In this document: piece by piece, positions 41,515 through 49,730 of the stretch
How the letters are laid out: the number at the start of each line of letters is the position of its first letter
How positions within the stretch are numbered: position 1 is the stretch's first letter
Origin: Flavobacterium tructae
GTDB lineage: Bacteria > Bacteroidota > Bacteroidia > Flavobacteriales > Flavobacteriaceae
Length of the DNA: 64,000 nt
Reading direction: 5' to 3'
NCBI RefSeq assembly: GCF_002217475.1
Contig: NZ_MUHH01000017.1
Span: forward strand, 298,991-362,990
The notes under the pieces: model-generated
The model's database searches: none
What the model was told of the DNA's origin: nothing
Seen by the model: the letters and a program-made list of their open reading frames with translations, nothing else
Made by a program: the position numbers and the translations under genes

Positions 41515-44088
41515 ATGAAAATTTCCTATAGCTTACTCTGCTTTTTTGTGTTTACTACAATTGGTTTTTCCCAGTCGAAACAAAAAGAAAAATTAATTTT
41601 AGAGGACGGTGTTTCAGAGCAGTTAGCACATTTTCGAAAAAAGCAGATTTCTAAACTCACTTATGGCTTGTCTTTTGAAATTCCGGAGAAAAAAGCGCAA
41701 TCCATTAATGCCGAATTGGTGCTGGATCTTGTTCTTGCTGACGGTAGCGAGCCTTTGTATCTCGATTTTAAAGAGAAGACTCAAAATATTAAATCAGTTA
41801 CAGCAAACGGGAAAAATATCCCAATTGTGCATCAAAAAGGGCATATTATAATTCCTGCAGAGGGTTTGGTAAAAGGAAAAAATACGATTGCAATTTCTTT
41901 TATTGCAGGTGACTTGTCTTTAAACCGAAACGATGATTTCTTGTATACTTTACTGGTTCCCGATCGTGCCAGCACTTTATTTCCGTGTTTGGATCAGCCG
42001 GATATTAAAGCAACTTATAAATTGAAGCTAACGGTTCCAAAAGACTGGTCGGTTCTGGCAGGGGCATATGTAGAGGAGAAGTTTGAAAAAGATGATTTTA
42101 CAAGTTACACCTTTGGAGAATCCGATAAAATGAGTACTTATTTGTTCTCTTTTGTAGCAGGAAAGTTTAAAAGCATCACGGAGAAACCAGGTTTAGAAAT
42201 GACCATGTTGTACCGCGAAAACAATGCAGAAAAACTAAAAAGCAGCACTGATACTATCTTTAAACTGAATCAGCAATCCTTAGATTTTTTAGAAAAATAT
42301 ACGCATTATAAATTTCCGTTTCAGAAGTTAGATTTTGCTTCGATTCCCGTTTTTCAGTATGGCGGAATGGAGCATGTTGGAGCGATACAATATAAAGAAT
42401 CAACTTTGTTTCTGGATAATAGTGCTACAGACAGTGAGAAACTCGATCGTGCCAAATTAATTGCGCATGAAACTTCACACATGTGGTTTGGAGATTTGGT
42501 TACCATGAAATGGTTTGACGATGTCTGGATGAAAGAGGTTTTTGCCAATTTCATGGCCGACAAAATCATGAATCCGATTTTTCCTAAAGTCAACCATAAT
42601 TTACAGTTTTTAACGGCACACTATCCTAATGCGTATGGCGAGGATCGTTCGTTGGGTACGCATCCAATCAAACAAAATCTTGCCAATCTTAAAAATGCAG
42701 GATCACTTTACGGAGCCATTATTTACAATAAAGCACCTATTATGATGCGTCAGTTAGAAGCTTCGATGGGCAAAACAGCTTTTCAGAAAGGGATCGAAAA
42801 GTATATTAAAAAGTACGCTAACGACAATGCTGACTGGAACAATCTGGTAGAAATTCTGGATGCCGAAACACCTTTGGATATGAAAAAATGGAGCGAAGTC
42901 TGGGTAAATAAATCAGGGAGAGCCATTTTTACGGATAAGATTGCCTACGATGCTCAAAACCGAATTTCGAGCTTTGAAATTACACAGCAGGCAGAAGATC
43001 GTTCGGCTAACGTATGGCCTCAGATTTTTGATATTGGTTTGATTTATCCTAACAGCGTAAAAGTGATCAGTGCTACTATAAAAGACAAAAGTCTGTCACT
43101 GAAAGAAGCAATTGGACTCGAAAAACCAATAGCTGTTATTTACAATTATAATGGTTTTGGGTATGGTGTTTTTCCGCTTGACGGGAGTAATTTAGATTCT
43201 GTTTTAAGTCTAAAGGATGAGGTGGCAAGAGCTTCGACTTACATTAATATTTATGAAAATACCTTAACGGGAAATGTGGCTCCGGCAAAAGCTTTCGATT
43301 GTTTTGTGAAAGGAATTCAGCAGGAGCAAAACGAATTGGTGCTGAAAATAATTACGAATCAAACCAGTGCTGTTTTTTGGAAATATCTCACGCAAAAACA
43401 GCAAAATAGAGCACAAAAACAGCTTGAAGAAGTAGTTTTCGATCGTTTGAAGACCAATTTGCCTAGCAATATCAAGAAAACATTGTTTAATTTGTTCAGT
43501 TCGATTGCTTATTCAGATTCAGGAAAGGTAAAACTATATGCGATTTGGAGTAAAGAAACGGTAATTTCAGGTTTGAAATTAAACGAAGACGATTATACGA
43601 ACATGGCCATGAATCTGGCAATTTTTAAGCATGAAAAAGCAGATGAGATTCTGAATAAGACCAAAACTTCGATTAGTAATCCCGACAAGCAAAAACGATT
43701 TGAATTTCTGCTTCCTTCATTATCCAAAGACGAAGGGGTACGTGATGCTTTTGTACAATCTTTAAAAGACGATGCCAACAGAGAAAAAGAAGCATGGGTT
43801 TCTGTTGGTTTAGCGAATATAAATCATCCATTACGTCAGGAAAGTGCTCAGAGGTATATTAGATTTTCACTAGATTTGGTTGATGAAATTCAGAGAACGG
43901 GAGATATCTTTTTCCCAAAAGACTGGCTGAACAATACCATTGGGAAATATTCGTCGAAATATGCTTTTGATGAGGTACAGCGATTTTTAAAAGAGAATCC
44001 TAATTTTAGTCCCATTCTGAAAAGAAAATTAATGCAGGCAACCGACGGTTTGTACCGCGCACAAAATATTAAAAAAGAAACCGAATGA
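41515..44088 (+). CDS. M1-family zinc aminopeptidase, exported
   Basis: 857 residues with a signal peptide (1-20, ending TIGFSQ). The zinc site is complete: HETSH (His318, Glu319, His322) and Glu341 in DVWMKE, at the usual spacing. The substrate-binding GxMEN motif is altered to GGMEHVG (about 281-287). The C-terminal half is helical (ERAP/leukotriene-A4-hydrolase-like). It removes N-terminal amino acids from peptides in the periplasm. The next gene overlaps its stop by four bases. Confidence 0.94.
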   Translation: MKISYSLLCFFVFTTIGFSQSKQKEKLILEDGVSEQLAHFRKKQISKLTYGLSFEIPEKKAQSINAELVLDLVLADGSEPLYLDFKEKTQNIKSVTANGKNIPIVHQKGHIIIPAEGLVKGKNTIAISFIAGDLSLNRNDDFLYTLLVPDRASTLFPCLDQPDIKATYKLKLTVPKDWSVLAGAYVEEKFEKDDFTSYTFGESDKMSTYLFSFVAGKFKSITEKPGLEMTMLYRENNAEKLKSSTDTIFKLNQQSLDFLEKYTHYKFPFQKLDFASIPVFQYGGMEHVGAIQYKESTLFLDNSATDSEKLDRAKLIAHETSHMWFGDLVTMKWFDDVWMKEVFANFMADKIMNPIFPKVNHNLQFLTAHYPNAYGEDRSLGTHPIKQNLANLKNAGSLYGAIIYNKAPIMMRQLEASMGKTAFQKGIEKYIKKYANDNADWNNLVEILDAETPLDMKKWSEVWVNKSGRAIFTDKIAYDAQNRISSFEITQQAEDRSANVWPQIFDIGLIYPNSVKVISATIKDKSLSLKEAIGLEKPIAVIYNYNGFGYGVFPLDGSNLDSVLSLKDEVARASTYINIYENTLTGNVAPAKAFDCFVKGIQQEQNELVLKIITNQTSAVFWKYLTQKQQNRAQKQLEEVVFDRLKTNLPSNIKKTLFNLFSSIAYSDSGKVKLYAIWSKETVISGLKLNEDDYTNMAMNLAIFKHEKADEILNKTKTSISNPDKQKRFEFLLPSLSKDEGVRDAFVQSLKDDANREKEAWVSVGLANINHPLRQESAQRYIRFSLDLVDEIQRTGDIFFPKDWLNNTIGKYSSKYAFDEVQRFLKENPNFSPILKRKLMQATDGLYRAQNIKKETE

Positions 44089-45011
44089 AAATTGAATCGG
44101 AAATAGAAAAAGTCTCTAGTTTTCAACATCTCGAAATGCTGGCGAATCAGGTGGTAGAAGGGTTCATTTCGGGGATGCATAAAAGTCCGTTTCATGGGTT
44201 TTCGGCCGAATTTGCGGAGCATAAAGTGTATAATGCCGGAGAAAGTACCAAACACATCGACTGGAAGCTGTTTGCCAAAACAGATCGTTTGTATACCAAA
44301 CGTTTTGAGGAGGAGACCAATTTGAGGTGTCATATTATTGTCGATAATTCATCGTCTATGCATTATCCTGAACTAAAATCAAATCAGCCCTTTTACGAAA
44401 AGAAAATTGGGTTTTCTGTTCTGGCGTCTGCTGTATTGATGAATATCCTTAAAAAACAACGTGATGCTGTTGGTTTGAGCGTGTTCTCGGACAGTTATGA
44501 ATATTATGCTCCCGAGAAAGGAAGTGATCGCCATCACAGAATGCTGCTCAATAAATTAGAACAGTTACTGGAACAGCCAAAAAGCAAAAAAAGTACAGAT
44601 ACAATTACGTATTTGCATCAGATTGCAGAGAAAATGCATCGTCGTTCGATGATTATTCTTTTTACAGATATGTTTCAGGCCGAAGAGGATGAGAAGCTTT
44701 TTAACGCCTTACAGCATCTGAAACACAACAAACATAAAGTAGTACTGTTTCACGTAGTTGACGATCAAACCGAATTGAAATTTGACTTTGATAACACGCC
44801 GCGCAAATTTATTGACCTGGAATCAGGTGAAGAAGTATCGATTTTTGCGGATAATGTAAAAGCGGAATATGAAAAAAGGGTAGAAGGCTATTTTAAAAAT
44901 CTGGCTTTAACTTGTGCAAAGAACCATATTAAGTACGTTCCGGTAAATGTAGGCGACAATTTTGAAAAAATATTGACGACATATTTAGTTGAAAAACAAA
45001 ACTTTGGCTAA
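44085..45011 (+). CDS. DUF58 / von Willebrand A-like protein
   Basis: 308 residues, soluble. The DUF58 signature is YNAGESTKHIDWKLFAKTDRLYTKRFEEETNLR (about 47-79), followed by a vWA-like MIDAS stretch, IIVDNSSSMHY (DxSxS), and MIILFTDMFQAEED. DUF58 proteins usually travel with MoxR ATPases in complexes that mature or sense other proteins. Here no MoxR gene is adjacent; instead it is coupled (ATGA overlap) to the M1 aminopeptidase. Confidence 0.9.
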   Translation: MKIESEIEKVSSFQHLEMLANQVVEGFISGMHKSPFHGFSAEFAEHKVYNAGESTKHIDWKLFAKTDRLYTKRFEEETNLRCHIIVDNSSSMHYPELKSNQPFYEKKIGFSVLASAVLMNILKKQRDAVGLSVFSDSYEYYAPEKGSDRHHRMLLNKLEQLLEQPKSKKSTDTITYLHQIAEKMHRRSMIILFTDMFQAEEDEKLFNALQHLKHNKHKVVLFHVVDDQTELKFDFDNTPRKFIDLESGEEVSIFADNVKAEYEKRVEGYFKNLALTCAKNHIKYVPVNVGDNFEKILTTYLVEKQNFG

Positions 45012-45049
45012 ATAATTTAAAATTTATTTAATTTTTTTTACAAAAACAC

Positions 45050-45079
45050 TTGCAGAAACGAAATTCTGTACTATCTTTG
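45050..45079 (+). promoter_or_regulatory. Promoter of the first tRNA-Asp
   Basis: TTG at 45050-45052, 19 bases, TATCTTTG at 45072-45079; transcription should begin a few bases before the tRNA. Confidence 0.75.
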
Positions 45080-45097
45080 CAACCGCAATAACGCAGA

Positions 45098-45171
45098 GGT
45101 TTGGTAGTTCAGTTGGTTAGAATACATGCCTGTCACGCATGGGGTCGCGGGTTCGAGTCCCGTCCAGACCG
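45098..45171 (+). tRNA. tRNA-Asp(GTC), copy 1
   Basis: 74 bases. The acceptor stem GGTTTGG pairs with CCAGACC (one T-G pair), with discriminator G. The anticodon loop is CTGTCAC (anticodon GTC) and the T-loop is GGTTCGAGTCC. CCA is not encoded (GCA follows). It is identical to copy 2. Confidence 0.97.
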
Positions 45172-45181
45172 CAATATTGGG

Positions 45182-45211
45182 AAAAGCCTTTCTTAACGGA
45201 AAGGCTTTTTT
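45182..45211 (+). terminator. Terminator after tRNA-Asp copy 1
   Basis: AAAAGCCTTTC pairs with GGAAAGGCTTTT across TTAAC, followed by Ts. The same hairpin follows copy 2. Confidence 0.9.
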
Positions 45212-45347
45212 GCCCAAATACGGTATCTAAGATTAGTTGTGTTGTTTTGCTACGACTTTGTAACTCGTAGCTGGTTTAGTAGTTAGACCAATGAAAAGCT
45301 TTCCACTTTTGTGGATGGCTTTTTTGATTTAAGGCTATTCTGATTTT

Positions 45348-45610
45348 AACCGCAAGGTTCGCTAAGGTTTACGCAAAGTCCGCAAAGTTTTTTATAAGCT
45401 TTGTGGACTTTTTTGTTTTTACTTGTTTGGTTTAACCGTAAGATACGCTAAGATTTACGCTGAGTCCACAAAGTTTTTTATGAGCTTTGTGGATTTTTTT
45501 GGTTTTTATTTGTTTGGTTTAACCGTAAGATGCGCTAAGATTTACGGAAAGTTCATAAAGTTTTTTATAGGTTTTGTAGACTTTGTGCTTTGAGGTCCGT
45601 AGTCTTTGAG
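45348..45610. repeat. Three tandem copies of an 86/87-bp unit
   Basis: Units begin at 45348, 45434 and 45521 with AACCG(C/T)AAG and contain CGCTAAG(G/A)TTTACG, CAAAGTTTTTTAT and GCTTTGTGGA. Each unit is itself an inverted repeat (CACAAAGTTTTTTAT with AGCTTTGTGG). A related fourth unit lies after the second tRNA at about 45889-45990. They fill the 590-base interval between the tRNA genes, together with a hairpin (AAAAGC with GCTTTTTT) at 45294-45326. Confidence 0.85.
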
Positions 45611-45714
45611 GTTGAAAAGAAAGTAAATTCTTCTTTTTTGGTTTTATGGTCAAATTTTAAAATATTGGAATTTAATTGATTAAAAATTAATTGAAATTTA
45701 TTCGTAAAAAATGC

Positions 45715-45744
45715 TTGCAGAAACGAAATTCTGTTGTATTTTTG
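45715..45744 (+). promoter_or_regulatory. Promoter of the second tRNA-Asp
   Basis: TTG at 45715-45717, 19 bases, TATTTTTG at 45737-45744; same architecture and flanking word CTTGCAGAAACGAAATTCTG as copy 1. Confidence 0.75.
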
Positions 45745-45761
45745 CACTCGCAATAACGCAC

Positions 45762-45835
45762 GGTTTGGTAGTTCAGTTGGTTAGAATACATGCCTGTCAC
45801 GCATGGGGTCGCGGGTTCGAGTCCCGTCCAGACCG
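45762..45835 (+). tRNA. tRNA-Asp(GTC), copy 2
   Basis: Identical in all 74 bases to the copy at 45098. About 45 bases of promoter region and the following terminator are also near-identical, so the whole transcription unit was duplicated. Confidence 0.97.
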
Positions 45836-45847
45836 CAATATTGGAAG

Positions 45848-45876
45848 AAGCCTTTCTTAACGGAAAGGCTTTTTTG
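45848..45876 (+). terminator. Terminator after tRNA-Asp copy 2
   Basis: AAGCCTTTC with GGAAAGGCTT across TTAAC, followed by Ts; same hairpin as copy 1. Confidence 0.9.
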
Positions 45877-46077
45877 TTTTTTGTATTTAATCGCAAAGAG
45901 TGCTAAGATTTACGCAAGGTTCGCAAAGTTTTAATTTAGCTTTGCGAACTTTGCGTTTTTTTCTTTGAGGACTTTGCGGTTAAGTCTTAATGGTTCAGCT
46001 TTGGAATTTGATATTTCAAACAATTGGAATTTAATTTTCTTATATTTAAAGTTACGAAAACATTGCGTTAAACTCCA

Positions 46078-46899
46078 ATGGAATATTCAGGTCAGAAATT
46101 AGATAAGTATTACATCAAAAAAGTAGATGCCGATAAAAAAAGCATTTACTGTCACCACGATTTGATGGGGGAGTTGTTTGTGCCTACACATAAACACGAC
46201 AAAGCACAGTTGTTGTATGCCGAAGGAGATGTTGTTTTTGTAACGACCGAAACCAAAACCTATTTTTTGCCGGCACGTCATTTTATCTGGATTCCGAGCG
46301 GGGTGGAGCACAGCATTGAACCAAAGTCGGAAAATGTTACGATGCGAAACCTGTATTTTCCGGTTGAAAAAGACGAAAATGAGTTTTACAAGAACGAGGG
46401 AATTTATCCAGTCAATAATTTGCTGCTTCAAATGATGCTTTTTACGAATCGATGGAATGGCGATCTTGAGAAAGGAACTCCAAACTTTACCATCGCCAAA
46501 GCTATAAAAGCGATTCTGCCTCAAATATGTACTACGAATTTGCCTTTGGGATTACCGCAGCCAAAAGACAAACGACTTGGAAAGATTTTACGTCATATCG
46601 AGAATAATCTGGGAGAAACGATTTTATTTGCTGATGTAGCGCATGAATTCGGATATAGCGAACGCTCTTTGTATCGCTTGTTTCAAAAAGATCTTGGAAT
46701 GTCCTTCATTCAATATTATACTATTCGAAGAATTTTAAAGGCAATCGAATTATTATTAGAAAGAAAGCTTTCGGTGAAAGAGGTCGCCGAAGAAGTTGGA
46801 TATAATAGTGTCCCAACTTTCAGTAATACTTTTTTTAAGATTTTAGGACAAAGACCTTCCGATTACTTAAACGGTGAGGAGATTTTGGAGCAAAAGTAA
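46078..46899 (+). CDS. AraC-family transcriptional regulator with cupin sensor
   Basis: 273 residues. The N-terminal cupin domain (about 20-105) has PTHKHDKAQLLYAEGDVVF and IWIPSGVEHSIEP, with His ligands for a small-molecule pocket. The C-terminal AraC domain has two HTH motifs (LFADVAHEFGYSERSLYRLFQKDLG and SVKEVAEEVGYNSVPTFSNTFFKILG). It lies 367 bases before the TolC/HlyD/MFS operon on the same strand, so it is the probable regulator of that efflux operon. The ligand is unknown. Confidence 0.92.
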   Translation: MEYSGQKLDKYYIKKVDADKKSIYCHHDLMGELFVPTHKHDKAQLLYAEGDVVFVTTETKTYFLPARHFIWIPSGVEHSIEPKSENVTMRNLYFPVEKDENEFYKNEGIYPVNNLLLQMMLFTNRWNGDLEKGTPNFTIAKAIKAILPQICTTNLPLGLPQPKDKRLGKILRHIENNLGETILFADVAHEFGYSERSLYRLFQKDLGMSFIQYYTIRRILKAIELLLERKLSVKEVAEEVGYNSVPTFSNTFFKILGQRPSDYLNGEEILEQK

Positions 46900-46907
46900 A
46901 AATTTTG

Positions 46908-47094
46908 TTTCACGCTGATTTGACAGATTTAGGCTGATTTGGCAGATTTCGTTATTTCACGCTAAAAATTTTTCTCTCGCAGATTCCGCAGATTTTTTTT
47001 AACTCTTTAATAATCTGCTCAATCTGCGGAATCTGCAAGAGGGAAAAATAAAAATCAGCTTCATCAGCTTAAATCCTTTAAAATCTGCGTGAAA
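46908..47094. repeat. Nested family C palindromes
   Basis: The outer pair is TTTCACGC (46908) with GCGTGAAA (ending 47094). The inner pair CTCTCGCAGATTCCGCAGATT (split as 46974-46994) is matched by AATCTGCGGAATCTGC-A-AGAG ending at 47041. GCTGATTT and AAATCAGC words lie between. The 367-base spacer between the AraC and TolC genes holds no gene. Confidence 0.8.
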
Positions 47095-47266
47095 AATCAC
47101 AATCCAAATCTGTTTTGTAATAAATTGTTTTTCAGTATTTTAATATAACGTTTTCGAAAAATCCGATTTTAACATTTGTCCGAAATGAATATGTTTTTGA
47201 CTTTTTAGAATTATCAGTCAATGAGAAAAATGAAGGAACTTTGCAGCTTAAATTATTTATGTATTC

Positions 47267-48616
47267 ATGTTCCTTAAAACAACAAATTCTACGAACGATT
47301 GTTTTCCTAAAATCCTGCTCTTATTTTTACTTGTATTAGCATTTAACGGCATAAAAGCGCAGGAAGTTCATTCGGTTTCACTGAAAGAAGCTTTGAAGCT
47401 GGCCAAAGAAAACAACAAAAAAATCCTCAGATCTCAACTTGAGGTTACGCTCTCAGAGCAAAATATCAAAGAAAGAAAAGAACTCCGATTGCCTGATGTG
47501 CAACTAAGTGGAATGTATTCCAGAATTACCAATATTACCGAATTCAAAGGAAACGGGTTTTTAAACGGAAAAGAAGTTACAAAGGCGATTCCGGAACTCT
47601 ATGAGGTGAATTCGAGTTTTAAAATGCCAATCTACGCCGGAAATAAAATAAATAACGCCATCAAAATTGCCAATCAGGAGAGTGAAATTGCCAAGATAAA
47701 AACAGAAAAGGTCGAAAATGATGTCGAACTCGAAGTGGTGGCAAACTATCTGGCGATTTACAAGATGATGGAGCTGCAAAAGATTTTTGAAGAAAACATC
47801 AAAGAAGAGAAAAGCCGATTGAGAGAAGTACAATCACTTCGAAAACATGGGGCAGTGACTAAAAATGAAGTTATCAGGGCCGAATTACAGCTTTCGGATC
47901 GTGAATTAAATGCGCTTACAAATTCCAAAAACATAAAAATTGCGCTTCACGATCTGAAAACTCTAATTCAACTTCCGGAAAACGAAGAAATAGCCATCGA
48001 TACGGCGGCCAGTTTGGATGAAATGAACGGTTTAGATCCGTATGATTTTTATCTGAATAAGGCTTTGAATAATGAGGAGATGCGAATTGCCAGTCAGGAG
48101 CTGAATATTAGCAAAACAGAGTTGAAGCTGGTTAAAGGGAATTATCTGCCAACGGTTCATTTTTTTGGGAATTATGGTTTTTATTATCCGAACTACAAAT
48201 TCTTTCCGCCCAATCCATATTTGTACACACTGGGGCAAGTAGGGGTTGAAGCCGCTTTCGATCTTTCGTCTCTGTATAAAAACAAGACCAAAATGGATCA
48301 GGCAAATACCAAAATCAAATGGCAGGAAATGCAATCTGAGATTCTGAAAGACGAAATTCAGGACAAACTTTTTAAAGAGCATACACAGTATCAGGAGATT
48401 CTTGAAAAGTTTGTTGTAGTGGATAAAGCTTTGGATTTGGCCGATGAAAATTACCGTATTGTAAAGTTGAAATATATGAACCAACTGGTTTTAATAACCG
48501 AAATGGTCGATGCTGATAATGCTTTGCTTCAGGCAAAATACAATAAAGTTGCCACACGACTGGATGCGATTTTAAAACATTACGAACTCTTGCGTACGGC
48601 GGGAATGCTTCCGTAG
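47267..48616 (+). CDS. TolC-family outer-membrane efflux protein
   Basis: 449 residues. The signal segment is at about 16-31 (ILLLFLLVLAFNGIKAQ). The rest is the helical OEP repeat: HSVSLKEALKLAKENNKKILRSQLE for the first helix and VDADNALLQAKYNKVATRLDAILKHYELLRTAGMLP for the last. It makes the trans-periplasmic tunnel for the HlyD and MFS proteins encoded next. It could also serve the ABC exporter at 18-23 kb, which lacks its own channel. Confidence 0.93.
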   Translation: MFLKTTNSTNDCFPKILLLFLLVLAFNGIKAQEVHSVSLKEALKLAKENNKKILRSQLEVTLSEQNIKERKELRLPDVQLSGMYSRITNITEFKGNGFLNGKEVTKAIPELYEVNSSFKMPIYAGNKINNAIKIANQESEIAKIKTEKVENDVELEVVANYLAIYKMMELQKIFEENIKEEKSRLREVQSLRKHGAVTKNEVIRAELQLSDRELNALTNSKNIKIALHDLKTLIQLPENEEIAIDTAASLDEMNGLDPYDFYLNKALNNEEMRIASQELNISKTELKLVKGNYLPTVHFFGNYGFYYPNYKFFPPNPYLYTLGQVGVEAAFDLSSLYKNKTKMDQANTKIKWQEMQSEILKDEIQDKLFKEHTQYQEILEKFVVVDKALDLADENYRIVKLKYMNQLVLITEMVDADNALLQAKYNKVATRLDAILKHYELLRTAGMLP

Positions 48617-48618
48617 GG

Positions 48619-48674
48619 TTAGATGTTAAATGTTAGATGTTGGAAAATAGAAAATAGAATATAGAGAATAGACA
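48619..48674. repeat. 7-base tandem array (eight units)
   Basis: TTAGATG, TTAAATG, TTAGATG, TTGGAAA, ATAGAAA, ATAGAAT, ATAGAGA, ATAGACA follow without a break. The array begins two bases after the TolC stop and ends six bases before the HlyD ATG, so it fills the space where a ribosome site would lie. Confidence 0.85.
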
Positions 48675-48679
48675 AAAAT

Positions 48680-49729
48680 ATGGTTAAGATTAAAAATGAG
48701 ACTAGAAGAAACAGAACGTTTCATGTGTTAATAACAATTATCGCAAGTGTATTGGTGGTAAGCGGTATTATTTTGGGAATTTGGTTTTATGTTTTCAACA
48801 GGAATCACGAGGAAACTAATGACGCTCAGGTCGAGCAATATGTAACGCCAATTATGTCGAGAATTACGGGTTATGTGCAGGAAGTTCGTTTTAATGAAAA
48901 TCAGTTTGTGCACAAGGGAGATACTTTGGTTGTTATTGATAACAGAGAATATCAATCGAAATTGAATGTGGCTCTTGCCGATGTTCAGAACGCAAAGCAA
49001 AACAGCCTGGTTGCCGAGAAAAATGCGGTTAACACGGCAAGTGCGACAGCTATTAATGAAGCGCAATTAGAGGTTGCAAAATCGAATCTTTGGAAAACCA
49101 AATTAGAGTACGAAAGGTACAAAGCTTTGGTAAGTGAAGAAGCGGCAACTTCTCAGCAATTAGAAAAAGTGAAGGCAGATTACGAGTCGGCACAAGCGCA
49201 TTTTCAGGAGATGAAAAACAGAATCCATACTTCGGCTTTAAGTACTTCGGTGGCTGAGGCAAATGTGCCAACCACACAAACCAATATCGCTTCAAGACAA
49301 GCCACGGCAGATAATGCGGCTTTATTTCTTTCGTATACCATAATTACAGCACCTTACGATGGCTGGATCGGGAAACGAACTTTGCAGCCAGGACAATTGG
49401 TAAAAGAAGGCCAGTCCCTGCTTTCGATTGTAAGTAAGGAAAAATGGATTACGGCCAATTTTAAAGAAACGCAATTGCAGTATTTAACCGTTGGGCAGAA
49501 TGTCGAAATCAAAGCCGATGCGGTAAGTGATAAAACATTTATAGGAACAATTGCGTCATTATCGCCTGCGAGTGGAGCAAGATTTTCATTGCTTCCTCCG
49601 GATAATGCAACCGGAAACTTCGTGAAAATCGAACAAAGAATTCCGGTTCGAATTCAGTTAAAGGATAACGACAAACAAATCGATTTTTTAAGAGCGGGAA
49701 TGAATATTACTGTGATTGCAGCACACTAA
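48680..49729 (+). CDS. HlyD/EmrA-type membrane fusion protein
   Basis: 349 residues. One transmembrane helix (about 14-37) is followed by the lipoyl half-motif ITGYVQEVRFNENQFVHKGDTLVVID (about 66-91), a long coiled coil (about 90-205, Ala/Glu/Lys-rich), and the second lipoyl half ITAPYDGWIGKRTLQPGQLVKEGQ. It joins the MFS pump to TolC. The next ATG follows its stop codon directly. Confidence 0.94.
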   Translation: MVKIKNETRRNRTFHVLITIIASVLVVSGIILGIWFYVFNRNHEETNDAQVEQYVTPIMSRITGYVQEVRFNENQFVHKGDTLVVIDNREYQSKLNVALADVQNAKQNSLVAEKNAVNTASATAINEAQLEVAKSNLWKTKLEYERYKALVSEEAATSQQLEKVKADYESAQAHFQEMKNRIHTSALSTSVAEANVPTTQTNIASRQATADNAALFLSYTIITAPYDGWIGKRTLQPGQLVKEGQSLLSIVSKEKWITANFKETQLQYLTVGQNVEIKADAVSDKTFIGTIASLSPASGARFSLLPPDNATGNFVKIEQRIPVRIQLKDNDKQIDFLRAGMNITVIAAH

Positions 49730-49730
49730 A

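Noticed and set aside
45348..45610. CRISPR-like array between the tRNA genes
   Set aside because: The 86-bp units are nearly identical throughout, with no constant repeat and variable spacer, and no cas genes are nearby. It is a plain tandem duplication.
45687..45896. Open frame over tRNA-Asp copy 2
   Set aside because: It is the antisense of the tRNA; the peptide (GLEPATPCVTGM) is the familiar artefact of translated tRNA.
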